Assembly (NCBI RefSeq): GCF_900188005.1
Contig: NZ_FZNR01000028.1
Coordinates: 40,821-104,820, forward strand
Origin: Actinoplanes regularis
GTDB lineage: Bacteria; Actinomycetota; Actinomycetes; Mycobacteriales; Micromonosporaceae
Reading direction: 5' to 3'
DNA length: 64,000 nt
Part shown: piece by piece, positions 1-7,404 of the stretch
How the letters are laid out: every line of letters begins with the position of its first letter
Numbering within the stretch: the first letter of the stretch is position 1
Position numbers and translations under genes: made by a program
Notes under the pieces: model-generated
What the model saw: only the letters and a program-made list of their open reading frames with translations
What the model was told of the DNA's origin: nothing
The model's database searches: none

Positions 1-1
1 G

Positions 2-385
2 GACGTGGACGCCGTGCAGGAGGTGCTGTCGTACAGCGAGTACACGCCGGTGCCGATGGCACCGAACGCGGTCGGTGGACTGTTCAATCTGCGCGGGCAG
101 GTGATCGCCGCGGTGGACCTGCGTGTGCAGTTCGGGTTGCCGCGCCGGGACATGTCCGGCCTGGTGATGAACGTGATCGTGCGGTACGCCGATGAGCCGG
201 TGAGCCTATTGGTGGACCGCATCGGACAGGTCGCCAACCTGGACGCGCAGTTGTTCGAGGAGCCGCCGGCAACACTGACCGGCCCATCACGGGCGCTGGT
301 CACCGGCGCCTACAAGACCGAAGGCCGGCTGCTGCTGGTGCTGGACGTCGCCGAGTGCGTGAACACCGCCCGCGTCACGGCCTAA
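2..385 (+). CDS. CheW-like chemotaxis coupling protein, 5' end outside window
   Basis: CheW-domain protein, a cytoplasmic scaffold that couples chemoreceptors to the CheA kinase. Visible features are the receptor-binding strand pattern GGLFNLRGQVIAAVDLR, a typical CheW segment, followed by a conserved VSLLVDRIGQV stretch and a late strand GRLLLVLDV. The frame is open to the left edge, and a GTG at position 5 is only an internal codon. Normal CheW proteins are about 150-170 residues, so roughly 30-40 residues are missing upstream. A TAA stop at 383-385 ends the gene. The presence of CheW fits an actinomycete with motile spores. The family assignment is secure; the partner receptor is unknown. 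Confidence 0.9.
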   Translation, partial: DVDAVQEVLSYSEYTPVPMAPNAVGGLFNLRGQVIAAVDLRVQFGLPRRDMSGLVMNVIVRYADEPVSLLVDRIGQVANLDAQLFEEPPATLTGPSRALVTGAYKTEGRLLLVLDVAECVNTARVTA

Positions 386-788
386 AACCACACTGGTCAC
401 GCGGCGGCGCCGGGAGCCGCCCGCTGCGCGACCGGGCGATAATCACCGATCCCACAACCCCGGCTCCGCACCCGGATCATCGGATCACCGCCACGGCGAC
501 GGGTCAGGGGCGGCAGGTGGTGAAGGAGGCAGGCCATCATCGAACGGGCGCAGTGTCGGCCGCGGTGTCTGGCCGGTGCTGCGGGATAGATGGTGTCGTT
601 CGGCATCTCGTTCTCGAAGGTGATCGAGTCGCGCTCGGGCTGCTCGCCAAGTTCACCGACGACGGGCTCACTGGTGGAGCCGGCTTCAAATACTTGGAGC
701 CCTTCACGTACTTCGAGGGCCTTTTCAGGTTGTTTGCGTAGTGCTTTCCTGGCTGTTTCTCGCCCACGGGCTGTCACTGCCGACCGTG
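386..788. other. intergenic region, no convincing gene
   Basis: About 400 bases separate the cheW-like gene from the convergent HEAT-repeat gene. Short overlapping reading frames exist on the minus strand, for example a lysine-rich frame at 537-767 and an acidic one around 560-797. Neither shows a domain, a convincing ribosome binding site or consistent codon bias, and they contradict each other. They are left uncalled. This could hold a small hypothetical gene on the minus strand, but nothing decides which. Confidence 0.5.
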
Positions 789-1694
789 TCAGGTCCATGT
801 GTGACGTTCCTTGTCGGCCCACCAGGTGACAAGTCGGTCCGCGACGCTCGAGGTGTCGAGTCGTTCTGCTGCTGTGCCGAGGTGGCGGCGGATCTCGTCA
901 TCGAGCCAAAGCCGGGCGTCGTCGGCATCGCCTGCCCAGTCAAGTGTGACCAGGACGGGTCCGATCAGATGGTCATACGAGCCGGTGGTGTCGCCGGGCT
1001 CGAAGGCACCGGTGAGTAGCTCGCGAACCTCGCGGATCGCTTCGTGGTGCGCGACGGCCATCGCGCGGACCTGCTCGTCAGAATCGTCCGCAAGCCGCGC
1101 CGTCAGTTCGGTGACTGCCTGAACGTCCAGACCCGCGATCTCGCGGGTTGCTGCATACAGGGCGTAAAAGCGGGTTTCGTCGTCCTCGTCGTGGCAGAGC
1201 CGGATCAGCGCATCGGCTGCCTCAGGTTCCACATGGTCAAGATCGACCAGGCTCGGCAGGGCGGCCGCCACGTGGAACCGCACCCGATCGTCCGGGTGGC
1301 CGGCAAGGGCCACCACTTGCGACAACGCTTCCCCGCCGTGGTGATAACCGAGCGCGGAGACAATCCAGCGCACGACAGCAGGATCGGTCTCGTCACGAAG
1401 CCGGGCTCGCAGCAGCGCGACCGTCTCATCGCGGAAGGGCCGACATCCATCAGGCTGTTCATCGCCGAGTTCGCGCAGGACCTGCACACCCAGTTCCCGC
1501 TGTGTGGCGTCGCTGTTGCGGACCAGCGCGGCGGCGCGGTCGAAGACCTCCTGGGTAGGCCGCCGGTGCAGGGCGACAAGCGCCGGCCTCGGCGCGTCAC
1601 CGTAGTCGTCTTCGATCTCCCGCCTCGCCAGCCGAAGTAACACCTCAAGCGGCAGTTCTTCTGGGGCAGGGAGATCAGGCATCGGCGAGGTCAC
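789..1694 (-). CDS. HEAT-repeat domain protein
   Basis: A 301-residue soluble protein of paired alpha helices with HEAT-type repeats. Recognisable repeats include a segment with VRNSDATQRELGVQVLRELG, then DPAVVRWIVSALGYH, DDRVRFHVAAALPSL, DDETRFYALYAATREI and DEQVRAMAVAHHEAI. Spacing is about 35-40 residues, as in HEAT/PBS-lyase-type repeats. No catalytic motif is seen, so a protein-binding scaffold is most likely. The GTG start overlaps the TGA stop of the upstream recombinase fragment (GTGA), which suggests translational coupling. An in-frame ATG four codons later is an alternative start. No signal peptide is visible. Confidence 0.8.
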   Translation of the reverse strand: MTSPMPDLPAPEELPLEVLLRLARREIEDDYGDAPRPALVALHRRPTQEVFDRAAALVRNSDATQRELGVQVLRELGDEQPDGCRPFRDETVALLRARLRDETDPAVVRWIVSALGYHHGGEALSQVVALAGHPDDRVRFHVAAALPSLVDLDHVEPEAADALIRLCHDEDDETRFYALYAATREIAGLDVQAVTELTARLADDSDEQVRAMAVAHHEAIREVRELLTGAFEPGDTTGSYDHLIGPVLVTLDWAGDADDARLWLDDEIRRHLGTAAERLDTSSVADRLVTWWADKERHTWT

Positions 1695-2215
1695 CGGCCA
1701 GTCCCGGTAAGCAAGGCGTCGTACGAATCGACCGTCGACGGCCCGGGCCGGGAGTCTGACGGCAGTTGAGCGAGGACGCCGTCCAGGCCGCCGCGGTCGC
1801 GCTTGGCGGCCTGCAACTCGGGCAGCGCGGTGTAGAGGGTGCTGCGGGAGACGCCGAGCAGCTTGGCGATCGAGGTCATCGTGCGGTCGGGCTCGCCGAG
1901 CAGATGCAGCGCGTAGGCAATCTTCTCCGGGGTCATCGCCAGCGGCCGGCCGAGGCGTTGGCCGGCGGCGCGGGCGGCGGCCCGGCCCTCGTTGGTGTCG
2001 GCCACGATGATGGTCCGGATGAACTCGGCCAGGGCGGCGAAGACGTGGAAGACGAAGATCCCGCCCGGGGTGGTGGTGTCGAGCTTCTCGTGCGGGGACA
2101 GGAAGCCGACGTTGAGGCGCTTGAGCCGGCCGACGATCGTGATCAGATCTTCCAGGGAGCGGCCGAGCCGGTCGAGGGAGACGACGGTGAGCGCGTCGCC
2201 GGGCCGGATGTATTC
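1691..2215 (-). pseudogene. serine recombinase (resolvase) fragment lacking the catalytic N-terminus
   Basis: The frame encodes the middle and C-terminal parts of a Tn3-type resolvase/invertase. Visible are the core motif VVSLDRLGRSLEDL, the TTTPGGIFVFHVFAALAEF segment of the dimer-interface region, and a C-terminal helix-turn-helix (SIAKLLGVSRSTLYTALPEL). The N-terminal part with the nucleophilic serine (Y-x-R-x-S type motif) is missing. Its place is taken by zeta-toxin sequence in the same reading frame, so the two form one chimeric frame. Without the catalytic serine it cannot recombine DNA and is best read as a relic of a mobile element. It could still bind DNA. The junction is at about 2215. 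Confidence 0.75.
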
Positions 2216-2702
2216 GATGCCGAGCCTGTTCAGCGACTCGGGCACGGCCATGATGGCGGCCTCGACGTGGTAGCCGGCGGCGCGGAACATCTTGGCGGGC
2301 TCGACGAAGTCACTGGGGTCGCGCATCGTGGTCTCGATGATCACATCGCTGCGCGCCTCGATCAGGTATTGCTCGGCGATTGCCATCCACCGTCGGCCGT
2401 CGAGGCTGGTGCAGAGGGCGGCGTTGCGGTCGTCTTCGGCCAGCAACCGGCTGTACTCGGGATGAAAGGGCTTGCAGAAGTCGCTGTTGACGATGACGGC
2501 GCCGCCCCGGCGGTCCAGCCGGCGTTTGACTGACTCGGTCATACGGGTCTTTCCCCGCGCCGGGCTGGCCGGCGACGAACACCACGATCGGATTGGCCTG
2601 CCGCACGCCGCGGGCCAGTTCGGCCGGCACGATCTACTCGGTGAAGATGCGGTGCGCATCCCGCTCGTCCAGCAAATACCGGCGTTGATCGATGTCGCTC
2701 AT
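2213..2702 (-). pseudogene. zeta-toxin-like kinase, broken by a stop, a frameshift and a C-terminal fusion
   Basis: Zeta toxins phosphorylate UDP-N-acetylglucosamine and so block wall synthesis. The ATG at 2702 overlaps the antitoxin stop as ATGA, the classic arrangement. Codon 23 is TAG (2634-2636). The reading then continues IVPAELARGV and reaches the Walker A motif GQPGAGK, where one extra A near 2550 shifts the frame. The next frame carries the rest of the fold (a VIVNSDFCKPFHPEY segment, then VIIETTMRDPSDF and AAIMAVPESLNRLGI). Homology ends at about 2215 where recombinase sequence begins, so the C-terminal half is gone. Three independent lesions argue for real decay, although a single sequencing error cannot be excluded for any one of them. 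Confidence 0.8.
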
Positions 2703-3004
2703 CGATCCTGGGCCCGCAGGTCCTCGGTCACCTGCCGGTAGGTGCGGATCGCTTCGCTGACGGCGTCGGTGTCCTCGGAGTTCAGCGCCTCGCGGGCCTG
2801 GACGCAGGCGCTGCGCTGCCCGGCCAACTCCTGCGCGCGGGAGCTGTCACCTGCGGCGTTGGCCCGTTCGATCAGCGCGGTGTAGGCCGCTACCGCTTGG
2901 CTGATCGCCTCGACGGCCACCTCGAACCGGATTGCGGCTTCTGAGTCCCATGCGAACGTCGGCAGGTCACCCTGCGCTGAGGAGAAACTGCTGTCGTCGG
3001 CCAC
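2699..3004 (-). CDS. epsilon-like antitoxin of a zeta toxin locus
   Basis: A 101-residue helical protein directly upstream of, and overlapping, the zeta-toxin relic. It has the size and position of the antitoxins that accompany actinomycete zeta kinases. The sequence is rich in alanine and charged residues and looks like a small helix bundle. It lacks a DNA-binding motif. The start is GTG at 3004, preceded by an AAAGG-type ribosome binding site. Its TGA stop shares bases with the toxin ATG. The antitoxin frame is intact while the toxin is destroyed, as expected when toxin loss is tolerated. The role is inferred mainly from context, since sequence similarity alone is weak. Confidence 0.6.
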   Translation of the reverse strand: MADDSSFSSAQGDLPTFAWDSEAAIRFEVAVEAISQAVAAYTALIERANAAGDSSRAQELAGQRSACVQAREALNSEDTDAVSEAIRTYRQVTEDLRAQDR

Positions 3005-3253
3005 CGCACCAGCCTTTCTGAGCTGTTCCGCACGGCGTGATCGCTGCCGCGTCGAATCATCTCCATCGTTGTCTTGATCCTCTTATGTATAGCGCGATCC
3101 GGCAACGACATTCGTTTTCTCTCACATCCCGCCGAGGTGCCACCCCGTCGCCTGGGCTCTGCCATGCCGGGCCGGAGTTCGGTTGGAAAGGGGGTGAAAG
3201 ATCTGAAGGCACACGGGGCCGCCGGCCCGCCCGGACCACCGGCCTAACGCCTC

Positions 3254-3424
3254 TCAATTGGTGCACGTGGGCATGGAGTCTTCATGCGAGACGTCGCCGC
3301 GGCCGCCGCCGACCGGGATCCGGTTCTGCGGGAGCAGGCCCTCGTTCGCGAGGGTCCAGGACACCGGCGGCGCCATCCTGGCGGCCAGATCGCCGGTGGC
3401 GCCGAAGAGCACGAACACGGTCAT
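3254..3424 (-). pseudogene. glucose-6-phosphate dehydrogenase N-terminal fragment
   Basis: A 56-codon frame from the ATG at 3424 begins with the dinucleotide-binding motif of glucose-6-phosphate dehydrogenase (VLFGATGDLAAR). It continues with WTLANEGLLP and a GGGRGDVSHED segment, matching the first about 50 residues of Zwf proteins. The usual lysine-leucine after the motif is replaced (ARMAPP). The frame then runs into unrelated sequence and stops. Intact Zwf is about 500 residues, so this is a stub left by deletion or recombination. It lies just downstream of the GlxA-type regulator on the same strand. Confidence 0.7.
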
Positions 3425-3453
3425 GACCGCCAGCTTCCCCCGGCCGGGGCGGC

Positions 3454-4410
3454 TCACACCGAGTGTGACCGGAACGTTCCCCGGTACGCCTGCGGGGTGG
3501 TGCTCAGCCGCTGGGCGAAGTGATGCCGCAGGGTGGCCGCGCTGCCGAAGCCGGCCCGCTCGGCGATCGTGTGCACGCCGAGGTCGGAGTCCTCGAGCAG
3601 CCGGCGGGCGAGCAGCAGCCGCTGGGTGGTGAGCCAGTCGTGCGGGGTCGCGCCGGTCTCGTTGCGGAACTTGCGGGCGAACGTGCGCGGCGCCATGTGG
3701 GCGAACTCGGCCATCGTCTCGACGCTGTGCGGCTGGTCCAGCGTGCCGAGCACCTGGGTGAGCACCGGCTGCAGCGTCTCGCAATGAACCGGTTGCAGCG
3801 GGGTCTGGATGAACTGCGCCTGGCCGCCGTCCCGGTGCGGCGGCACGACCAGCCGCCGGGCGAGGGCCGTGGCGATCGCGGTGCCGTACTCCTGGCGTAC
3901 GAGATGCAGCCCGGCATCCAGGCTCGCGGCCGTGCCCGCGCTGGTCAGGATCTTGCCGTCCTGGACATAGAGCACATCCGGGTCGACCTTGGCGGCCGGG
4001 TAACGTAGCGCCAGCTCGTCGGTGTGCCGCCAGTGCGTGGTGCAGCGGCGGCCGTCAAGCAGGCCGGCCTCGCCCAGCGCGAACGCGCCGGTGCACACGC
4101 TCATCACCCAGGCACCCCGCTCGTGCGCCCGGCGCAGCGCCCCGATCACCTCGGGGTCAACCGCGTAGCCGTTGCGGTAATAGCGCGCGACGGCGACCAG
4201 GTCGGCCGCCTCTACCCGGGACAGGTCGTTCTTGACCCTGATGTCGAAGCCGGTTTGGGTGGGCACCGGGCGCCCGTCGAGCGAGCAGACGGCGAAGTCG
4301 TAGGCGGGCAGGCCCTCGTCGCTGTGGTCATATCCGAACAGCTCGCAAAGCACGCCCAGTTCGAAGGCCGCGACCTCGGGGAGGGCGATCACGGCCACGT
4401 TACGGAGCAT
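3454..4410 (-). CDS. GlxA/FtrA family transcriptional regulator (DJ-1/PfpI plus AraC HTH)
   Basis: A 318-residue cytoplasmic regulator. Residues about 5-175 form a DJ-1/PfpI-type domain with the elbow motif SVCTGAFALGEAGLL. Residues about 220-310 are an AraC-type double helix-turn-helix (a segment ending FAHMAPRTFARKFRNETG, then TIAERAGFGSAATLRHHF). The length matches the family. Such proteins usually control neighbouring catabolic or detoxification genes, but here the neighbours are a dehydrogenase stub and a divergent kinase, so the target is unknown. The ATG at 4410 is the first reasonable start. Confidence 0.92.
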   Translation of the reverse strand: MLRNVAVIALPEVAAFELGVLCELFGYDHSDEGLPAYDFAVCSLDGRPVPTQTGFDIRVKNDLSRVEAADLVAVARYYRNGYAVDPEVIGALRRAHERGAWVMSVCTGAFALGEAGLLDGRRCTTHWRHTDELALRYPAAKVDPDVLYVQDGKILTSAGTAASLDAGLHLVRQEYGTAIATALARRLVVPPHRDGGQAQFIQTPLQPVHCETLQPVLTQVLGTLDQPHSVETMAEFAHMAPRTFARKFRNETGATPHDWLTTQRLLLARRLLEDSDLGVHTIAERAGFGSAATLRHHFAQRLSTTPQAYRGTFRSHSV

Positions 4411-4503
4411 GTGACGCAGCCTACTGCGGGTTGGCAGGATGTTGAAGGTCTATGGCATCTCTGCCGCTGTCAGCCATGGCCGATCGGGCGAAGACTCGTC
4501 ATC

Positions 4504-4797
4504 ATGGCATTCCGCGTACTGGTCTTTTCCCTGATCATCACCCTGGCATCGATGGCCGGCGAGATCGCCTTCCGGACCGGAGGGCTCGGAGATCTGGTCA
4601 CCGTAAAGATTATTTCACCGCTGCTGCGCCCAGAGGCCGAACGCGGACTCGATGCCAACAGCCGATACCGCCCAGGCATGACCCCTTACCAGGCCCGGCC
4701 CGGTCCAGTAGGCGATAAGCGTTGCGGGCAGGGGCGATGCGGCCAGGTCGATCGCACCGTATTCACGGGAGGGGAAGCCGATGCCAGCAGAATCTGA
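4504..4797 (+). CDS. small membrane-anchored hypothetical protein (doubtful)
   Basis: An ATG at 4504 opens a 97-codon frame with a hydrophobic N-terminus (FRVLVFSLIITLASMAG) that could be a signal anchor. The rest is polar and unrecognised. It overlaps the first codons of the histidine kinase by 17 bases in another frame. No good ribosome binding site precedes it. Codon bias is only moderately actinomycete-like. It may be a short leader gene or a chance frame. Confidence 0.25.
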   Translation: MAFRVLVFSLIITLASMAGEIAFRTGGLGDLVTVKIISPLLRPEAERGLDANSRYRPGMTPYQARPGPVGDKRCGQGRCGQVDRTVFTGGEADASRI

Positions 4798-6394
4798 GAG
4801 TTTCGGTGACTCCGGCGCCGCGCTGCCCCGCCTTCCGGCCGTGCTTGCCGCGGTGTTGGAGGCCTATCTCGCCTTTGACACCACCGGGCGGGTGCTCGCC
4901 TGGAACCCCGCCGCGGAGACCACGTTCGGCTACACCTCAGCGCAGGCGTGCGGCCGGTCCGTGGAAGAGCTCATCGTGCAGCCAGAAGCGCGGGACGCCG
5001 CCCGGGCCGAACTCGCGGCGCTGGCCAGCGGACTGCCCGGGCAGACGCAGGATCGGCGGCTGCAGTGGGCCGCCTGGCACGCCGACGGTTATGTGGTCCC
5101 GATCGAGATGACAATGACTGCCACCGACGAGCCCACCGGCCGGGTGTTCCACGTCCTCGCCCACGACATCACCACCACCCAGCGAGCCAGCCGCTTCGCC
5201 GCCACCGAAGCCGCCGTCACCCGCGGCCTGGCCGAAGCCGACTCCAGCGCCACCGCCGCAGCCCGGGTTGTCGAGGCCCTCGGCGTCAAGATGGGCTGGC
5301 CGGTCACCGAGCTGTGGGTCGTCGACGACGACCGGCAACTGCTGAACTGCGTTGCCCGCTACGCCCATACCGGCCGGCGGCTGCACGACTTCGCCGTCGA
5401 CACCTTGGAGCCCGGCATCACGCTGCCCGGCCGGGTATGCGCCGACGGCACGGCACACTGGATCCCCGACCTGGGCGCCGACACAAGATCCCCGCGCAGC
5501 CGGGCCGCCGCCCGGATCGGACTACGTGTCGCCATCGGCGTCCCGCTGTGCGCGGCCGGCCGTACCATCGGCGCGCTGTGCGTCTACGGCGACCGCGTCG
5601 AAGACCCGGAAGACATCCTGTTGGGCCTGTTCAGCGGCCTCGCCGCCCAGATCGGGCAGTACGTGGAACGGCGCCGTGCCGAAGAGCTCGCCATCGAACT
5701 GGCCCGCACCAAGGACGAGTTCCTCGCCATGGTCACCCACGAACTACGCAACCCGCTCGCAGCGATCACCGGCACCGTCACTCTCCTGCAAGAGGCATTC
5801 GACGACCTGACCCACGACGAACAACGGCACTACCTGAACATCGTCACCCGTAACGCCGAACGGCTGTCAGTCATGGCCGACGACCTGCTCGACCTGGCCC
5901 GGCTGGAGTCCGGGCACCTCGCCATCAACCCCACCAGCACCGATCTGTGCGCCATCATCCGGCAAGCGGTGGACGCCGCCTCAACGGCCGCCGACAAAGA
6001 CCTCACCATCACCACACAGCTGCCTGAACAACTCGAGTTGCACGCCGACCCGGACCGGCTACGCCAGGTCGCCGACAACCTGGTGTCGAACGCCGTCAAG
6101 TACACGCCCGCCGGCGGAACGATCACCATCACCGCCGCCCTCGACGACACCGACCGGAACATCACCTGGTCCGTCACCGACACCGGTATCGGGATCCCCG
6201 CCGCTGAACGACCCCGCCTCTTCCGCCGTTTCTACCGCGCCTCCAGCGCGCTCGACCGCCGCATCCCCGGCACCGGCCTCGGCCTGGTCATCGCCCGCAC
6301 CATCATCGAACGCCACCAGGGCACCATCACCCTCAGCGACCACGACGGACCCGGCACCACCTTCACCATCGAAATCCCGATCAAACCGAAATAG
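4781..6394 (+). CDS. PAS-GAF sensor histidine kinase
   Basis: A 537-residue sensor kinase with no membrane segment, so probably a cytoplasmic sensor. Order: PAS domain (about 18-130, with FDTTGRVLAWNPAAETTFGY), GAF domain (about 150-295), HisKA with the phospho-acceptor His320 in FLAMVTHELRNPLAAI, and a HATPase domain with N box (LVSNAVKYTP), G1 (DTGIGIP) and G2 (GTGLGLVIA). A GGAGGGG ribosome binding site sits just before the ATG at 4781. No response regulator gene lies next to it, so it is an orphan kinase whose partner lies elsewhere. Signal and output are unknown. Confidence 0.93.
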   Translation: MPAESESFGDSGAALPRLPAVLAAVLEAYLAFDTTGRVLAWNPAAETTFGYTSAQACGRSVEELIVQPEARDAARAELAALASGLPGQTQDRRLQWAAWHADGYVVPIEMTMTATDEPTGRVFHVLAHDITTTQRASRFAATEAAVTRGLAEADSSATAAARVVEALGVKMGWPVTELWVVDDDRQLLNCVARYAHTGRRLHDFAVDTLEPGITLPGRVCADGTAHWIPDLGADTRSPRSRAAARIGLRVAIGVPLCAAGRTIGALCVYGDRVEDPEDILLGLFSGLAAQIGQYVERRRAEELAIELARTKDEFLAMVTHELRNPLAAITGTVTLLQEAFDDLTHDEQRHYLNIVTRNAERLSVMADDLLDLARLESGHLAINPTSTDLCAIIRQAVDAASTAADKDLTITTQLPEQLELHADPDRLRQVADNLVSNAVKYTPAGGTITITAALDDTDRNITWSVTDTGIGIPAAERPRLFRRFYRASSALDRRIPGTGLGLVIARTIIERHQGTITLSDHDGPGTTFTIEIPIKPK

Positions 6395-6765
6395 GTCGGC
6401 CCCGCGGGTGCCTGGTCCGCGTCACAGAGGCATGAGTCATCGCCGGCACCATCGCAGCCCGACACCGGAACCAGTCATCCGCCACCAAGCACGGTAGGCG
6501 GTGTCCTCTCCGCACCACGGTCGGCTGGCGGGCTTCGGTGGATTCTCGGGGGTGTGCCGGCCCTGGATGGGGCCGCGCAGCCCGGCCGCCGTAGGCCAGG
6601 GAGGCACGGCCGAGCGATTCGAATACCGGGGCAGCCTCGGCTGGATGGGCCTCGGCCTGGGCGTAGCACACCTGGCGGCACCGGACAGAGTGCGCCGGAC
6701 CACCGTGGTAGACCGGCTGACTGCGGTGCAGGCCGCCCGGGCGAAGGACATTGGCTCCGTACGGC
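6395..6765. other. non-coding or decayed region after the histidine kinase
   Basis: About 370 bases with no frame that shows a domain, signal or ribosome binding site. It lies downstream of both the kinase gene and the broken 5-hmdU-kinase-like gene on the opposite strand. It may be the decayed 3' end of that pseudogene, but no homology could be read. Confidence 0.45.
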
Positions 6766-7157
6766 AGTACTTGTCGGTTTCGCAGAACAGGCCCTGGCAG
6801 TCGATGGCATGCAGAGGCCGCCCGTACAAGCCACTGAACGGTAGCCCGAAGCGGTCCATCTCGTCGGCCTGCCGGTCGAGCATCCAAGTAGTTGAGGTCG
6901 ATCGCTGTCTGGCAGGACATGAAGTCGCCCATGAGCGGGTAGCCGTGCAGCAGATCGTAGACGTGGCGCAGGCTGGCCGCGTCGAGGATCTGGTCGGCCA
7001 GGTCGTCGCCGAGGAACATGTGCCGCCACAGCTCGACGTGGTTGAGGTGCTTGCGGCCTGGGCCGTACGCGTCGGTCGCGCAGAGGTTGAAGACGCCTGC
7101 TCGAGGCGTGGGCGCTCGCCGGGTCACCACGTAGCCGGACACGACGAAGCGCCCCAC
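6766..7157 (-). pseudogene. 5-hmdU DNA kinase/thymine hypermodification-type helical protein, truncated and frameshifted
   Basis: The minus strand shows two blocks of one family in different frames. Block 1, from 7157, contains GVFNLCATDAYGPGRK, then HVELWRHMF and LLHGYPLMGDFMSCQTAIDLNY. This matches the helical domain of 5-hydroxymethyl-deoxyuridine DNA kinases (also named alpha-glutamyl/putrescinyl-thymine pyrophosphorylase-like). Block 2, from about 6885, contains DEMDRFGLPFSGLYGRPLHA and IDCQGLFCETDKYCR, a later part of the same family. Between them the roughly 60-70 residues expected in intact proteins are deleted with a frame change. The N-terminal part upstream of 7157 is not found. 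The gene is dead. Intact relatives come from phages and from chromosomal loci of unknown role. Confidence 0.6.
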
Positions 7158-7404
7158 CCAGCCGGAGCCAGGTGGGGGCGTCCTCTGTTGACGACGGACG
7201 CGGCTGTCGAGGGCCTGCTGAGCAAGGTCGACTTCTACCGGAGTCCCACTGCCGTTTCAGCAGCACCACACCCACTCGGGCGACCGTCGCCGTATCCGCG
7301 GGCAGGAATTCGCTGGGGGGGTCAGTCGACTGGCCGGAGAGGGCAAGGCCGGGTGGACCGGGGCGGTGTGGCGGGCGGAGGCCGCCCACCACGCCGCGAT
7401 CGGA

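Noticed and set aside
397..822. Minus-strand frames in the first intergenic region
   Set aside because: Two frames overlap each other with no domain, weak codon bias and no convincing ribosome binding site; reported only as intergenic.
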